DNA of 64,000 nt from RBG-16-66-20 sp036262835 (GTDB lineage Bacteria > Pseudomonadota > Gammaproteobacteria > Burkholderiales > SG8-39): NCBI GenBank assembly GCA_036262835.1, contig DATAID010000100.1, positions 45,007 through 109,006 on the forward strand, in the 5' to 3' direction. This document shows, in pieces, positions 28,201 to 35,586 of the stretch (position 1 is the stretch's first letter; every line of letters starts with the position of its first letter). The notes beneath the pieces were generated by a model, which was not told where the DNA came from, searched no databases, and saw nothing but the letters and a program-made list of their open reading frames with translations. Both the position numbers and the translations under genes were made by a program.

Positions 28201-29343
28201 CTGCACCATGGCCGCGCACTCGACCAGGTCGTCGCGCGTGAGCGGGAAGAGGCGCCCTTTGGGCACGCCCTTCACCGTGTGGCCGGAGCGGCCCACGCGC
28301 TGCAGGAAGGTGGCGATGCGATGCGGCGAGGAGATCTGGCAGACGAGGTCGACGTGGCCGATGTCGATGCCGAGCTCGAGGGAGGCGGTCGCGACGAGCA
28401 CCTTGAGGCGCCCCTCCTTCAGCCGCTGCTCGGCGTCCAGGCGCGCCTCCTTGGCGAGGCTGCCGTGGTGCGCGGCGACGTGCTCGGCGCCCAGGCGCTC
28501 CGAGAGCTGGTGCGCCATGCGCTCGGCCAGGCGCCGCGTGTTGACCGTGATGAGCGTGGTGCGATGCGCTTCGATCAGGCGCACGAGCCGCTCGTAGATC
28601 TCCCCCCAGACCTCGTGCGACATCACCGCCTCGAGCGGCGAGCCGGGGACTTCCAGCGCGAGATCCATCGCGCGCTTGTGGCCCTTGTCGACGATCGTGC
28701 ACCCGGCGGAGGTCAGGAACCGCGCGACTTCCTCGATCGGTTTTTGGGTCGCCGAGAGGCCGACGCGCTGCAGGCGGCGCCCGCACACGTGCTCGAGCCG
28801 CTCCAGCGACAGGGCCAGGTGCGCGCCGCGGCGCGATTGCAGGACCGCGTGAATCTCGTCCACGATCACCACGCGCGCGGTCTTCAGCATCGCGCGCGAG
28901 CGCTCGGCGGTCAGAAGAAGGTAGAGCGACTCCGGCGTCGTGACGAGGATGTGCGGCGGGGTGCGCAGCATCGCCGCGCGCTCGCTTTGCGGCGTGTCTC
29001 CGCTCCTGACGGCGGCGGTTATTTTTACCGGGCTGAGGGCAAAAATCTCCCGCCGCGGAATGGCCAGGTTCTTGTGAATGTCGGCCGAGAGCGCCTTCAA
29101 CGGCGAGACGTAGACGACGCGCACCTCGTCGGGAAGGCCGCCGTGCTCCAGGCCCTCGCGCAGCAGCTGGTCGATCGAGGTGAGGAACGCGGCGAGCGTC
29201 TTGCCCGAGCCGGTGGGCGCGGCGATCAGCGTGTCGGCGCCGGCGCGGATGGCGCGCCAGCCCTCGAGCTGCGCCTCGGTGGGCTCCGCGAAGCGGCTCG
29301 CCCACCAGCGCTGCAGGACCGGATGAAAATCGGCGGGAAGCAA
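25216..29343 (-). CDS. lhr: ATP-dependent helicase Lhr, long form
   Basis: 1375-residue SF2 helicase, close to the long Lhr of E. coli (about 1540). Motif I APTGSGKT is at 42-49, motif II is DEIH (IVDEIHAVLQSRRGAHL), and motifs IV-VI lie in VATASLELGIDIG and QRVGRSGH. The winged-helix and Lhr-specific beta domains follow (Lhr core), then a C-terminal extension of several hundred residues present only in the long form. Lhr is a 3'-5' DNA helicase of repair pathways. It lies 35 bases after a response-regulator gene on the same strand. Confidence 0.95.
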   Translation of the reverse strand: MLPADFHPVLQRWWASRFAEPTEAQLEGWRAIRAGADTLIAAPTGSGKTLAAFLTSIDQLLREGLEHGGLPDEVRVVYVSPLKALSADIHKNLAIPRREIFALSPVKITAAVRSGDTPQSERAAMLRTPPHILVTTPESLYLLLTAERSRAMLKTARVVIVDEIHAVLQSRRGAHLALSLERLEHVCGRRLQRVGLSATQKPIEEVARFLTSAGCTIVDKGHKRAMDLALEVPGSPLEAVMSHEVWGEIYERLVRLIEAHRTTLITVNTRRLAERMAHQLSERLGAEHVAAHHGSLAKEARLDAEQRLKEGRLKVLVATASLELGIDIGHVDLVCQISSPHRIATFLQRVGRSGHTVKGVPKGRLFPLTRDDLVECAAMVQAVREGELDRVAVPDQPLDVLAQQIVAETAAEDEWDEDALYRLCRRAYPYRSLEKKDFEEVADMLGRGYATQRGRRAALLHHDTLGRRLRARKGSRMSAITNGGAIPEVFDFRVVLEPEGHFIGTLNEDFAIESLPGDVFQLGNTSWRILRIGNGIVRVADAQGQPPTVPFWLGEAPARSDEMSAAVSRLRSAVDLLLPDLEKAIRFLEEHYGLTRSAAEQIAQYLGEAKRMLGVVPTTDSIALERFFDESGGMQLVLHAPFGSRINRAWGLALRKKFCQGFNFELQAAATEEGVILSLGSQHSFPLEEVFRYLHPNTARETLTQAILDSPIFETRWRWSATLSLAVPRNRGGARVPNQLQRMYAEDLLQAAFPDAAACQDNLQGAREIPDHPLVKQALRDSLEEAVDVQGLLEVLSRLGKGEIKTTARDTPEPSVLSHELLNSAVYTFLDDAPLEERRTRAVQTRRATEIRKADDLGALDPAAIQRVREEAWPVARNADEMYDALMVAGYFKDAELLPSWHEPLKQLGERAVKRDGAWLAHERLGDSELELLASRMEVLGPIASPETEQLLALEAQGRILRGKFTPGSAALEWCDRRLLARIHRYTLNRLRSEIEPVSAADFLRFLLHWQHAAGEDQARGAEGLLAVIEQLEGCELAAAGWEHDVLPARVADYRAEQLDQLCLSGRVAWGRLSAGKCAGPRAPLRSSPIALFRRGRAGAWQAADDPGTELSAEASSIRENLEKRGASFFHELIDATGLLPSLVERGLAELAGAGLATADSFAGLRALLAPPEKRRELIETAGRWALLSAEGQGDPEAVARALLARYGVVFRTLLARESKLPPWRDLVRVYRRLEARGEIRGGRFVGGFGGEQFAAPDAVGRLRAVRKMEKLDELVVLSAVDPLNLVGILTPEARVPGVYRNRILYRDGLPVAAFEGAAVRRLAACELGDDQLRTLLARRSLRHPPQLHLRAPARRKPGAIERLHARSVSAQRRR

Positions 29344-29378
29344 GCCGCTATTCTGTCACCGCGGCCGGGCAGAAGACC

Positions 29379-29771
29379 TTACAGCGAGCGAAGCAACTCC
29401 AGAAGGATCGCCGGATCGGAAGGCTTGGGCAGGTAGCGGTCGAAGCCCGCGAGCATCGCGCGGTGGCGGCCGTTTTCTCCGGGCCAGGACGTTACGGCGA
29501 TCAACACCGGGCGCTGCCCCGCCTCGAGCTGGGCGAGCAGGCGTGCCACGTCGTAGCCCGTCAGCCGCGGCATGCGGATATCGAGCACCGCCACGGATGG
29601 CCTGAACCAGGTGACCGTCTCGACGGCGTCCTGGCCGTCCTGGGCAATTTGCACGGTGAAACCCTCGTCTTCGAGAGCGAACGACATGCCGCGCGCCCAG
29701 TCCCGGTTATCGTCGGCCAGCACGATGCGCTTGGCTTGCGCGGAATTCGAGTGCGTGGAGGGCGTCATCAT
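29379..29771 (-). CDS. Single-domain response regulator
   Basis: 130 residues, only a receiver domain: acidic pair D20/D21 (VLADDN), phospho-acceptor D64 in AVLDIRMP, T/S at AVTSWPG and K in YLPKPSD. There is no output domain, so it signals by protein contact or phosphotransfer. It is divergent from the hybrid kinase starting at 29858, which is its probable partner. The start is uncertain by a residue, because two Met codons are adjacent. Confidence 0.9.
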   Translation of the reverse strand: MMTPSTHSNSAQAKRIVLADDNRDWARGMSFALEDEGFTVQIAQDGQDAVETVTWFRPSVAVLDIRMPRLTGYDVARLLAQLEAGQRPVLIAVTSWPGENGRHRAMLAGFDRYLPKPSDPAILLELLRSL

Positions 29772-29857
29772 CGGGGTGTAATTTACAAACGGAAAAACGA
29801 GTTTTCAACCACGTTGTCACAGAACGCACTACAGGCAGCGAGCCGTAAAATCGCGGC

Positions 29858-31399
29858 ATGAGCTCCGAGAGCCACGGCAACGGGGAGGCCCGCAATCGCC
29901 TTGCGGCGATCGTCGATTCCTCCGACGACGCGATCGTCAGCAAGACGCTGGAGGGCGTCATCGTCTCCTGGAATCGCGCCGCCGAGAAAATCTTCGGCTA
30001 CAGCGCCGAGGAGGCGATCGGCCAGCACATTACCCTCATCATCCCGCCGGAGCGTCGCGCGGAGGAGAACGAGGTGCTCGCCAAGCTGCGCCGCGGCGAG
30101 AAGATCGATCACTTCGAGACGGTCCGGCGCACGAAAAGCGGGCAGGCGGTGCAGATTTCGCTCACCGTGTCGCCGATCCGCAACGAGCGCGGCCAGATCG
30201 TCGGCGCCTCCAAGATCGCGCGCGATATCACGGAGCAGAAGCGGGCGGCCGAGCTGCTGCGCGCCTCCGAGGAGCGGCTGCGGGCGCTGGTCGAGCAGCT
30301 CCAGGAAGCCGACCGCCAGAAGGACGAGTTCATCGCCATGCTCGCGCACGAGCTGCGCAACCCGCTCGCCGCGGTCGGCGTCGGCATCGAGCTCCTCGAA
30401 AGCGCGCGTCTCGCCGATCCCAAGGCCGAGTTCGCGGTCGGCGCGATCGGCCGCCAGGCGCGGCAACTCAAGCGACTGACCGACGACCTGCTCGACATCG
30501 CGCGCGCGACGCACGGCAAGCTCGCGCTGCAGATCGAGTCGTTCGACCTGCTCGCGCTCGCGCGGGCGGTCGCGAGCGACTACGCGACGCGCAGGGACAA
30601 CGCCGGGAGCTGCGAGATCTCCGTCGGAGGCGAGCCGCTCTGGGTGCACGCCGATGCGGCGCGCGTGCGGCAGATGATCGACAACCTGCTCGACAACGCG
30701 GTCAAGTTCGGCGGGCGGCGCGTCGAGATCGCGGTCGAGCGCGAAGGCGGAGAAACCTGGCTGCGCGTGCGCGACGACGGCCACGGCATCGAGCCGAAGC
30801 TGCTCAAGTCGCTGTTCGCGCCCTTCGTGCAGGGCCAGCAGGCGCTCGATCGCAGCCCCGGCGGCCTCGGCCTCGGGCTTGCGCTCGTCGAGCGGCTGGC
30901 CGCGCTCCAGGGCGGCCGCGTCGCGGCGCAAAGCGAAGGCGAAGGCAAGGGCAGCACCTTCCGGTTTTCGCTGCCGCGAGCCGAGGCCCCCGCGAAGGCG
31001 CAGGCGCCCGCCCGGCCCGGCGTGGCGGCGCGCAAGGTTCTGATCGTCGAGGATGATGCGGATGCCGGCGAGCTGCTGCGACTGCTCCTGGAAGAGCACG
31101 GCCACGAGGTCTTTCTTGCCGGCAGCGCCTCCGAAGGTCTTGCGCTGCTCGATGTGATGCCGGCCGATGTCGCCTTGCTCGATATCGGACTGCCTGGAAT
31201 CGACGGCTATGAGCTGGCGCGGCAGATTCGCGAGCGGCCCGGGGGCCGCGCGATGCAGCTCATCGCCGTCACCGGCTACAGCGGCGAGCACTATGAAAGC
31301 CGGGCGCGCGCGGCCGGCTTCGACCTGCACCTTGCCAAGCCCGTCTCCTACGACCAGCTGGCGTCGACCTTCGAGCGCAACGGCACGGCCTGCAATTAG
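29858..31399 (+). CDS. Hybrid PAS sensor histidine kinase with C-terminal receiver
   Basis: 513 residues, soluble. A PAS domain covers about 15-135 (IVSWNRAAEKIFGYSAEEAIGQ, RDITEQKRAAE). HisKA has H164 in MLAHELRNPLAAVG. HATPase_c follows (NLLDNAVKFGG, DDGHGIEP, GGLGLGLALVERL). The receiver at about 390-505 has phospho-acceptor D442 in ALLDIGLPGIDG. It is divergent from the single-domain regulator at 29379, a likely phosphorelay pair. A TAAAAT hexamer (29846-29851) lies so close to the ATG that the mRNA could be nearly leaderless. The stop overlaps that of the small gene on the other strand. Confidence 0.92.
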   Translation: MSSESHGNGEARNRLAAIVDSSDDAIVSKTLEGVIVSWNRAAEKIFGYSAEEAIGQHITLIIPPERRAEENEVLAKLRRGEKIDHFETVRRTKSGQAVQISLTVSPIRNERGQIVGASKIARDITEQKRAAELLRASEERLRALVEQLQEADRQKDEFIAMLAHELRNPLAAVGVGIELLESARLADPKAEFAVGAIGRQARQLKRLTDDLLDIARATHGKLALQIESFDLLALARAVASDYATRRDNAGSCEISVGGEPLWVHADAARVRQMIDNLLDNAVKFGGRRVEIAVEREGGETWLRVRDDGHGIEPKLLKSLFAPFVQGQQALDRSPGGLGLGLALVERLAALQGGRVAAQSEGEGKGSTFRFSLPRAEAPAKAQAPARPGVAARKVLIVEDDADAGELLRLLLEEHGHEVFLAGSASEGLALLDVMPADVALLDIGLPGIDGYELARQIRERPGGRAMQLIAVTGYSGEHYESRARAAGFDLHLAKPVSYDQLASTFERNGTACN

Positions 31400-31650
31400 C
31401 CGACCCCGAGCGACCGGTCTTTCCTGAGCTTGGAGAGGCGCTCCTGGTATTTCGCGATCGATGCGCTTTGTTCGGCGAGGATCAGCCCGATGACATTGCC
31501 CAGGTGCTCCAGGGTGAAGTCGGCTTCGCCGCGCGCGTACGACTCGAACAGCGCCTCGGAGCAGGCCAGCGCGGCGAGCGTGCGCTCGCGCCCGGCAAGC
31601 GAGACGGCGATCTGCAGGAGCTTGGAGGTGGTTTCACACTGCGGGGCCAC
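31396..31650 (-). CDS. Small helical protein, function unknown
   Basis: 84 residues from a GTG, with no Met inside the frame, so the start is tentative. The sequence reads as a compact helical protein (LLQIAVSLAGRERTLAALACSEALF, LEHLGNVIGLILAEQ) with a basic end. I do not recognise it. It fills the space between the hybrid kinase and the MHYT protein, converging on the former with overlapping stop codons (TTAG). No clear ribosome site was found. Confidence 0.5.
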   Translation of the reverse strand: MAPQCETTSKLLQIAVSLAGRERTLAALACSEALFESYARGEADFTLEHLGNVIGLILAEQSASIAKYQERLSKLRKDRSLGVG

Positions 31651-31804
31651 GTCGAGCTAAACGACAAACAGGGCGACCCGGATTGCCGGCCGGGGCTGGT
31701 ACGGACGAAAGTCACGGCACTTTCAATTCCTTGCCTTGGGCGGCGCCGCGCCCGGTAGGCTGCTGACTCGATTCCCAGCGAGGCACTTCGATCGTGTTTC
31801 CACG

Positions 31805-34324
31805 ATGACCGGCACTTACAACCCTTCGCTGGTGGCGCTCTCGCTGCTGGTGGCGAGCCTCGCCTCCTACACCGCGCTCGACCTCGCCACGCGCATCTCT
31901 TCTTCCGAGGGCCGCGCGGCGCGCGTGTGGCTCGTGGTCGGCGCCTTTGCCATGGGGACGGGCATCTGGTCGATGCATTTCGTGGGCATGCTCGCCTTCA
32001 GCCTGCCGATTCCGATGGGCTACAGCATCTCGATCACGCTCGCCTCGATGGCGATCGCCATCGCGGTTTCCGGGTTTGCCCTCGTCACGGTGACGCAGCA
32101 GACGATGGGCTTCAGGCACCTGATGTTCGGCGGCGTCCTGATGGGCATCGGCATCTGCGCGATGCACTACACCGGGATGGCCGCGATGCAGACCTCGCCC
32201 CCGATCCAATACGAATGGCGATTGTTCGTCGCCTCGGTGGTCATCGCCATCGTCGCCGCCTTCGCGGCGTTGTGGATCGCTTTCACCTTGAAAAGCGACA
32301 AGTTCAGGTACGCCAAGCCGGCGAGCGCCGTCGTGATGGGGCTCGCGATCACCGGCATGCATTACACGGGCATGGCCGCCGCGCAGTTCGCGCCCGACAC
32401 GGTCTGCCTCACCGGTCCTTCGGTCGACAACTCGTGGATGGCCGGCACCATTGCCGGGATCACGTTCCTCATTCTCAGCGTGACGCTCGTGATGTCGGTG
32501 CTCGACGCGAGGCACGCGAGTGAGACGGCCCAGATGACGATCTCGCTGCAAAAGGCGAACAAGGAGCTGCAGCACCAGGCGCTGCACGACGGGCTGACGA
32601 AGCTGCCCAACCGCACGCTGCTCGAGGATCGCATCGAGCAGACGATCGAGCACAGCCGGCGGGCGGGAGTCGTGTTCGCGGTCCTGTTCGTGGACCTGGA
32701 CCGCTTCAAGGTGATCAACGATTCCCTCGGCCACCTGGTGGGGGACGAAGTCCTCAGGGTGGTGGCCGAGCGGCTGCGCGCCGCGGTGCGCAAGGAGGAT
32801 ACCGTCTCGCGCCTGGGGGGCGACGAATTCGTGCTGCTGCTCAAGCACGTGATCGAGGCGGAGGACGCGCTGGCGGTGGCGCAGAAAGTCGCGAACGTGG
32901 TGGGCACGCCGATTCACGTGTTCGAGCACCAGATCTTCGTGAGCCCGAGCGTCGGCGTGAGCGTGTACCCCTTCGACGGAACCACCGCGAGCGACCTGAT
33001 CAAGCATGCCGACGCCGCGATGTACCACGTGAAGAAAGCCGGCCGGAACGGCGTGCAGCGCTACTCGGGCCAGATGTCGACCTTCCAGCCGGGGCGCATC
33101 GAGCTCGAGAGCGACCTTCGGGTCGCGCTCGCCGAGGGGCAGCTCGAGCTCTTCTACCAGCCCAAGGTGCACGCGCCCACCGGCACGCTCTCCGGCGTCG
33201 AGGCGCTCCTGCGCTGGCGCAGCCCCAAGCGCGGCCTGGTCGGCCCCGCCGACTTCATTCCGCTTGCCGAGGAAACCGGGCTCATCATTCCGATCGGCGA
33301 GTGGGTCCTGCGCGAGGCCTGCCTGCAGGCCAGGCGCTGGCAGGACGAGGGCCTCGAGGGCATCAAGGTCGCCGTGAACATTTCGGGCGTGCAGTGGCGC
33401 CAGAGCGACCTGGTGGAGGTGATCGATTCGGCGCTGAAGGAGGCCGGGCTGCAGCCCTCGTGCCTCGAGCTCGAGCTGACCGAGACCATGGTGATGCAGA
33501 ACGCCGCCGAGGCGATCCGCATGCTCGACCGGCTGAACGCCATGGGCGTCAGCCTCTCCATCGACGACTTCGGCACGGGCTACTCGAGCCTCGCCTATCT
33601 CAAGCGATTGCCGCTCGATTCGCTCAAGATCGATCGCGCGTTCGTCAACGACCTGGTCGCCGACCCCGACGACGCCCTGATTACGATGGCGATGATCAAC
33701 ATGGCCCACAATCTGAAGCTGAGCGTCATCGCCGAGGGCGTGGAGACCGAGGCGCAGCTGAACTTCCTGCGCTCGCACGGTTGCGACGTGATCCAGGGCT
33801 TCTATTTCTCCAAGCCGCTGGAAGCCAGGGAGTGCGCCCGCTTCATGAAGACGCTTCCCAAGAAGCGCCTGCCCGCCGGAAGTCCGTCAACGCCCGCGCT
33901 GCTGCTGCTCGATGACAGCCACACGGAGCTCGAATTGCTGGGCCGTCTCTGGGAGCAGGAGGGCTTTCGCGTTCTCAAGGCCTCGACGACGCAAACGGCC
34001 TACGCCATGCTGGCGAGCGAACCGGGGATCGAAGCGGCCATCGCCGACCACCATTTGCGCGAGGAGGAAAGCGGCGTCGCCTTCCTCGCCAACGTGAGGC
34101 GACTCTACCCGGGCGTCATCCGCATCCTTAGCACGCTGAGCGACGACTTTTCGATGATGCCCTCGGCGATCAACGAGGCGGGCGTGCACAAGTTCCTGTC
34201 CAAGCGCTGGGATCAGGACCGGCTTCGCGCCGAGCTGCGCGATGCCTGTCTGCTCGGCGCAGGCAAGCCCGGCGGCGCCGTCCTGGCGCTCGCCCACCGC
34301 CCGGGACGAATCGCCAGCGCCTAG
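31805..34324 (+). CDS. MHYT-GGDEF-EAL cyclic-di-GMP protein with C-terminal receiver
   Basis: 839 residues. The N-terminal MHYT membrane sensor has three M-H-x-x-G-M repeats (MHFVGM, MHYTGM, MHYTGM) thought to bind copper or diatomic gases. The GGDEF domain has an intact site (residues 338-342) and an RKED inhibitory site five residues before it. The EAL domain (466-468) has all the usual acidic motifs (ELTETMV, IDDFGTGYSS, AEGVET). A receiver-like domain follows from about 697. Both synthesis and breakdown of cyclic-di-GMP are possible. The ATG at 31805 begins the MHYT domain. The stop shares a CTAG with the next gene. Confidence 0.93.
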   Translation: MTGTYNPSLVALSLLVASLASYTALDLATRISSSEGRAARVWLVVGAFAMGTGIWSMHFVGMLAFSLPIPMGYSISITLASMAIAIAVSGFALVTVTQQTMGFRHLMFGGVLMGIGICAMHYTGMAAMQTSPPIQYEWRLFVASVVIAIVAAFAALWIAFTLKSDKFRYAKPASAVVMGLAITGMHYTGMAAAQFAPDTVCLTGPSVDNSWMAGTIAGITFLILSVTLVMSVLDARHASETAQMTISLQKANKELQHQALHDGLTKLPNRTLLEDRIEQTIEHSRRAGVVFAVLFVDLDRFKVINDSLGHLVGDEVLRVVAERLRAAVRKEDTVSRLGGDEFVLLLKHVIEAEDALAVAQKVANVVGTPIHVFEHQIFVSPSVGVSVYPFDGTTASDLIKHADAAMYHVKKAGRNGVQRYSGQMSTFQPGRIELESDLRVALAEGQLELFYQPKVHAPTGTLSGVEALLRWRSPKRGLVGPADFIPLAEETGLIIPIGEWVLREACLQARRWQDEGLEGIKVAVNISGVQWRQSDLVEVIDSALKEAGLQPSCLELELTETMVMQNAAEAIRMLDRLNAMGVSLSIDDFGTGYSSLAYLKRLPLDSLKIDRAFVNDLVADPDDALITMAMINMAHNLKLSVIAEGVETEAQLNFLRSHGCDVIQGFYFSKPLEARECARFMKTLPKKRLPAGSPSTPALLLLDDSHTELELLGRLWEQEGFRVLKASTTQTAYAMLASEPGIEAAIADHHLREEESGVAFLANVRRLYPGVIRILSTLSDDFSMMPSAINEAGVHKFLSKRWDQDRLRAELRDACLLGAGKPGGAVLALAHRPGRIASA

Positions 34325-34800
34325 CGGCGGACTCGCGGGACCTGCGGCCGGCCCAGGAGCTCCAGGCCGATCGCGGTGCCCAGGCCCCAGGCGGCGTTCA
34401 CGAACGGGCCGATGATCATCGCGGCGGGCACGAAGCCGGCGGCGACCGGCTGGCCCTTGAGCGGCGCCACGACCAGCCATGCGACGAGCGTCGGCAGGAT
34501 GGCGCCGAAGATCACGGCTGAGACGACGAACGCGCCGTCGCGCAGGTTTCGCAGCATTGCGGCGAGCACCACGCCCCAGACGCCGCCCCAGAAGGCGATC
34601 GACCACAGCGCGGGAATGCCGAAGGGCGCCGTCGCCGTCATGGCGTAGGGCGCGCGCGGGGTCATGCCGATGGCATGCAGGAAGGCGGCGGCGCCCTGAT
34701 GGAAGATCACCACGGAAAGCGCGCCGGAAATGAAGCCGACGATCAGCCAGCGGGCGAGCGACGGCGTCGCCGCGTCATGACGCATCGTGTGGGTTGCCAT
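34321..34800 (-). CDS. Four-helix membrane protein, function unknown
   Basis: 159 residues with four hydrophobic helices, beginning ARWLIVGFISGALSVVIFHQGAAAFLH. I recognise it as a conserved hypothetical of proteobacteria but know no function. A strong ribosome site (AAGGAGAC) precedes the ATG. It is the third gene of a minus-strand run with the endonuclease/phosphatase-like gene and the phospholipase D-VTT gene, and its TAG stop shares CTAG with the MHYT gene. Confidence 0.78.
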   Translation of the reverse strand: MATHTMRHDAATPSLARWLIVGFISGALSVVIFHQGAAAFLHAIGMTPRAPYAMTATAPFGIPALWSIAFWGGVWGVVLAAMLRNLRDGAFVVSAVIFGAILPTLVAWLVVAPLKGQPVAAGFVPAAMIIGPFVNAAWGLGTAIGLELLGRPQVPRVRR

Positions 34801-34824
34801 GCGGGTCTCCTTTCTTGCTGAAGA

Positions 34825-35586
34825 TCATTCGACACCCGTGGCTCGACCCGCGTTCGTCGGCCCTCGCTCGCGCGCGGCCACCAGGGCCCGCACGGGCAGG
34901 TGGTCCGAGGCGAGCGTCGCGAGCGTGGAGCGATGCGCTTCCACCGTGAGAAGGGCGCCCTTGGGGTGTACCCACACGCGGTCCAGGGAGAAAAGCGGCC
35001 AGCGCGCGGGGAACGTGCGCTCCGCGGGCGACTTGCCCAGGAGCTTTTGCAGCGCGCGCAGGCTGAGCGGCAGCCACTCGTTGATGTCGCCGAGCACGAC
35101 CACGCGCTCGTGCTTGGGCGTCTCGCGCAGCAACTGCACGAGCTTGCGGATCTGGAAGCGCCGCTCGCGCCAGCCCAGGCCAAAGTGGGCGACCAGCACG
35201 CGCAGCGGCGCGCCTTCGACCTCGATCTCGACATCGAGCAGGGTGCGCGGCTCGCGGCTCGGCCAGCTGTAGTCGTAGTGCGTCGAGCGCAGCACGCGCC
35301 GCCGCGTGAGCAGCGCATTGCCGACGTGGCGGCCGTGCCAGACGAAAGGCGGCCCGGCGACGGCCTGCATGCCGAGCTCCGAGGCGAGCGCGTCCAGGCC
35401 GTACACTTCCTGCAGGCCGATCGTGTCGCAGCCCAGCTCCGCGATGACGCGCGCGACGCGGCACGGGTCGCGCAATCCGTCGGCGCCGACGCAGCCGTGC
35501 AGGTTGTAGCTGCCGATGCGCAGGCACTCGGGGCCGAGCCGCGCGTCGAGCGCGCGCCAGTTAGTGAGACCGGGCTCCAGCCGCAT
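34825..35586 (-). CDS. Endonuclease/exonuclease/phosphatase family protein
   Basis: 253 residues of the EEP fold (DNase I, sphingomyelinase and inositol phosphatase superfamily). The metal and catalytic motifs are RIGSYNLHG, IGLQEV (metal Glu), VVLGDINEW and the final SDHLPV. Family members cleave phosphodiesters of DNA, lipids or sugars. Overlap with the phospholipase D-VTT gene, and the same pairing seen in other proteobacteria, suggest a lipid or membrane-related substrate (inference). The start is ATG at 35586 or GTG at 35589. Confidence 0.88.
   Translation of the reverse strand: MRLEPGLTNWRALDARLGPECLRIGSYNLHGCVGADGLRDPCRVARVIAELGCDTIGLQEVYGLDALASELGMQAVAGPPFVWHGRHVGNALLTRRRVLRSTHYDYSWPSREPRTLLDVEIEVEGAPLRVLVAHFGLGWRERRFQIRKLVQLLRETPKHERVVVLGDINEWLPLSLRALQKLLGKSPAERTFPARWPLFSLDRVWVHPKGALLTVEAHRSTLATLASDHLPVRALVAARERGPTNAGRATGVE

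Noticed and set aside
26212..29436. 1074-codon open frame antisense to lhr
   Set aside because: Same shadow effect; no recognisable domain, and lhr motifs are complete on the other strand.
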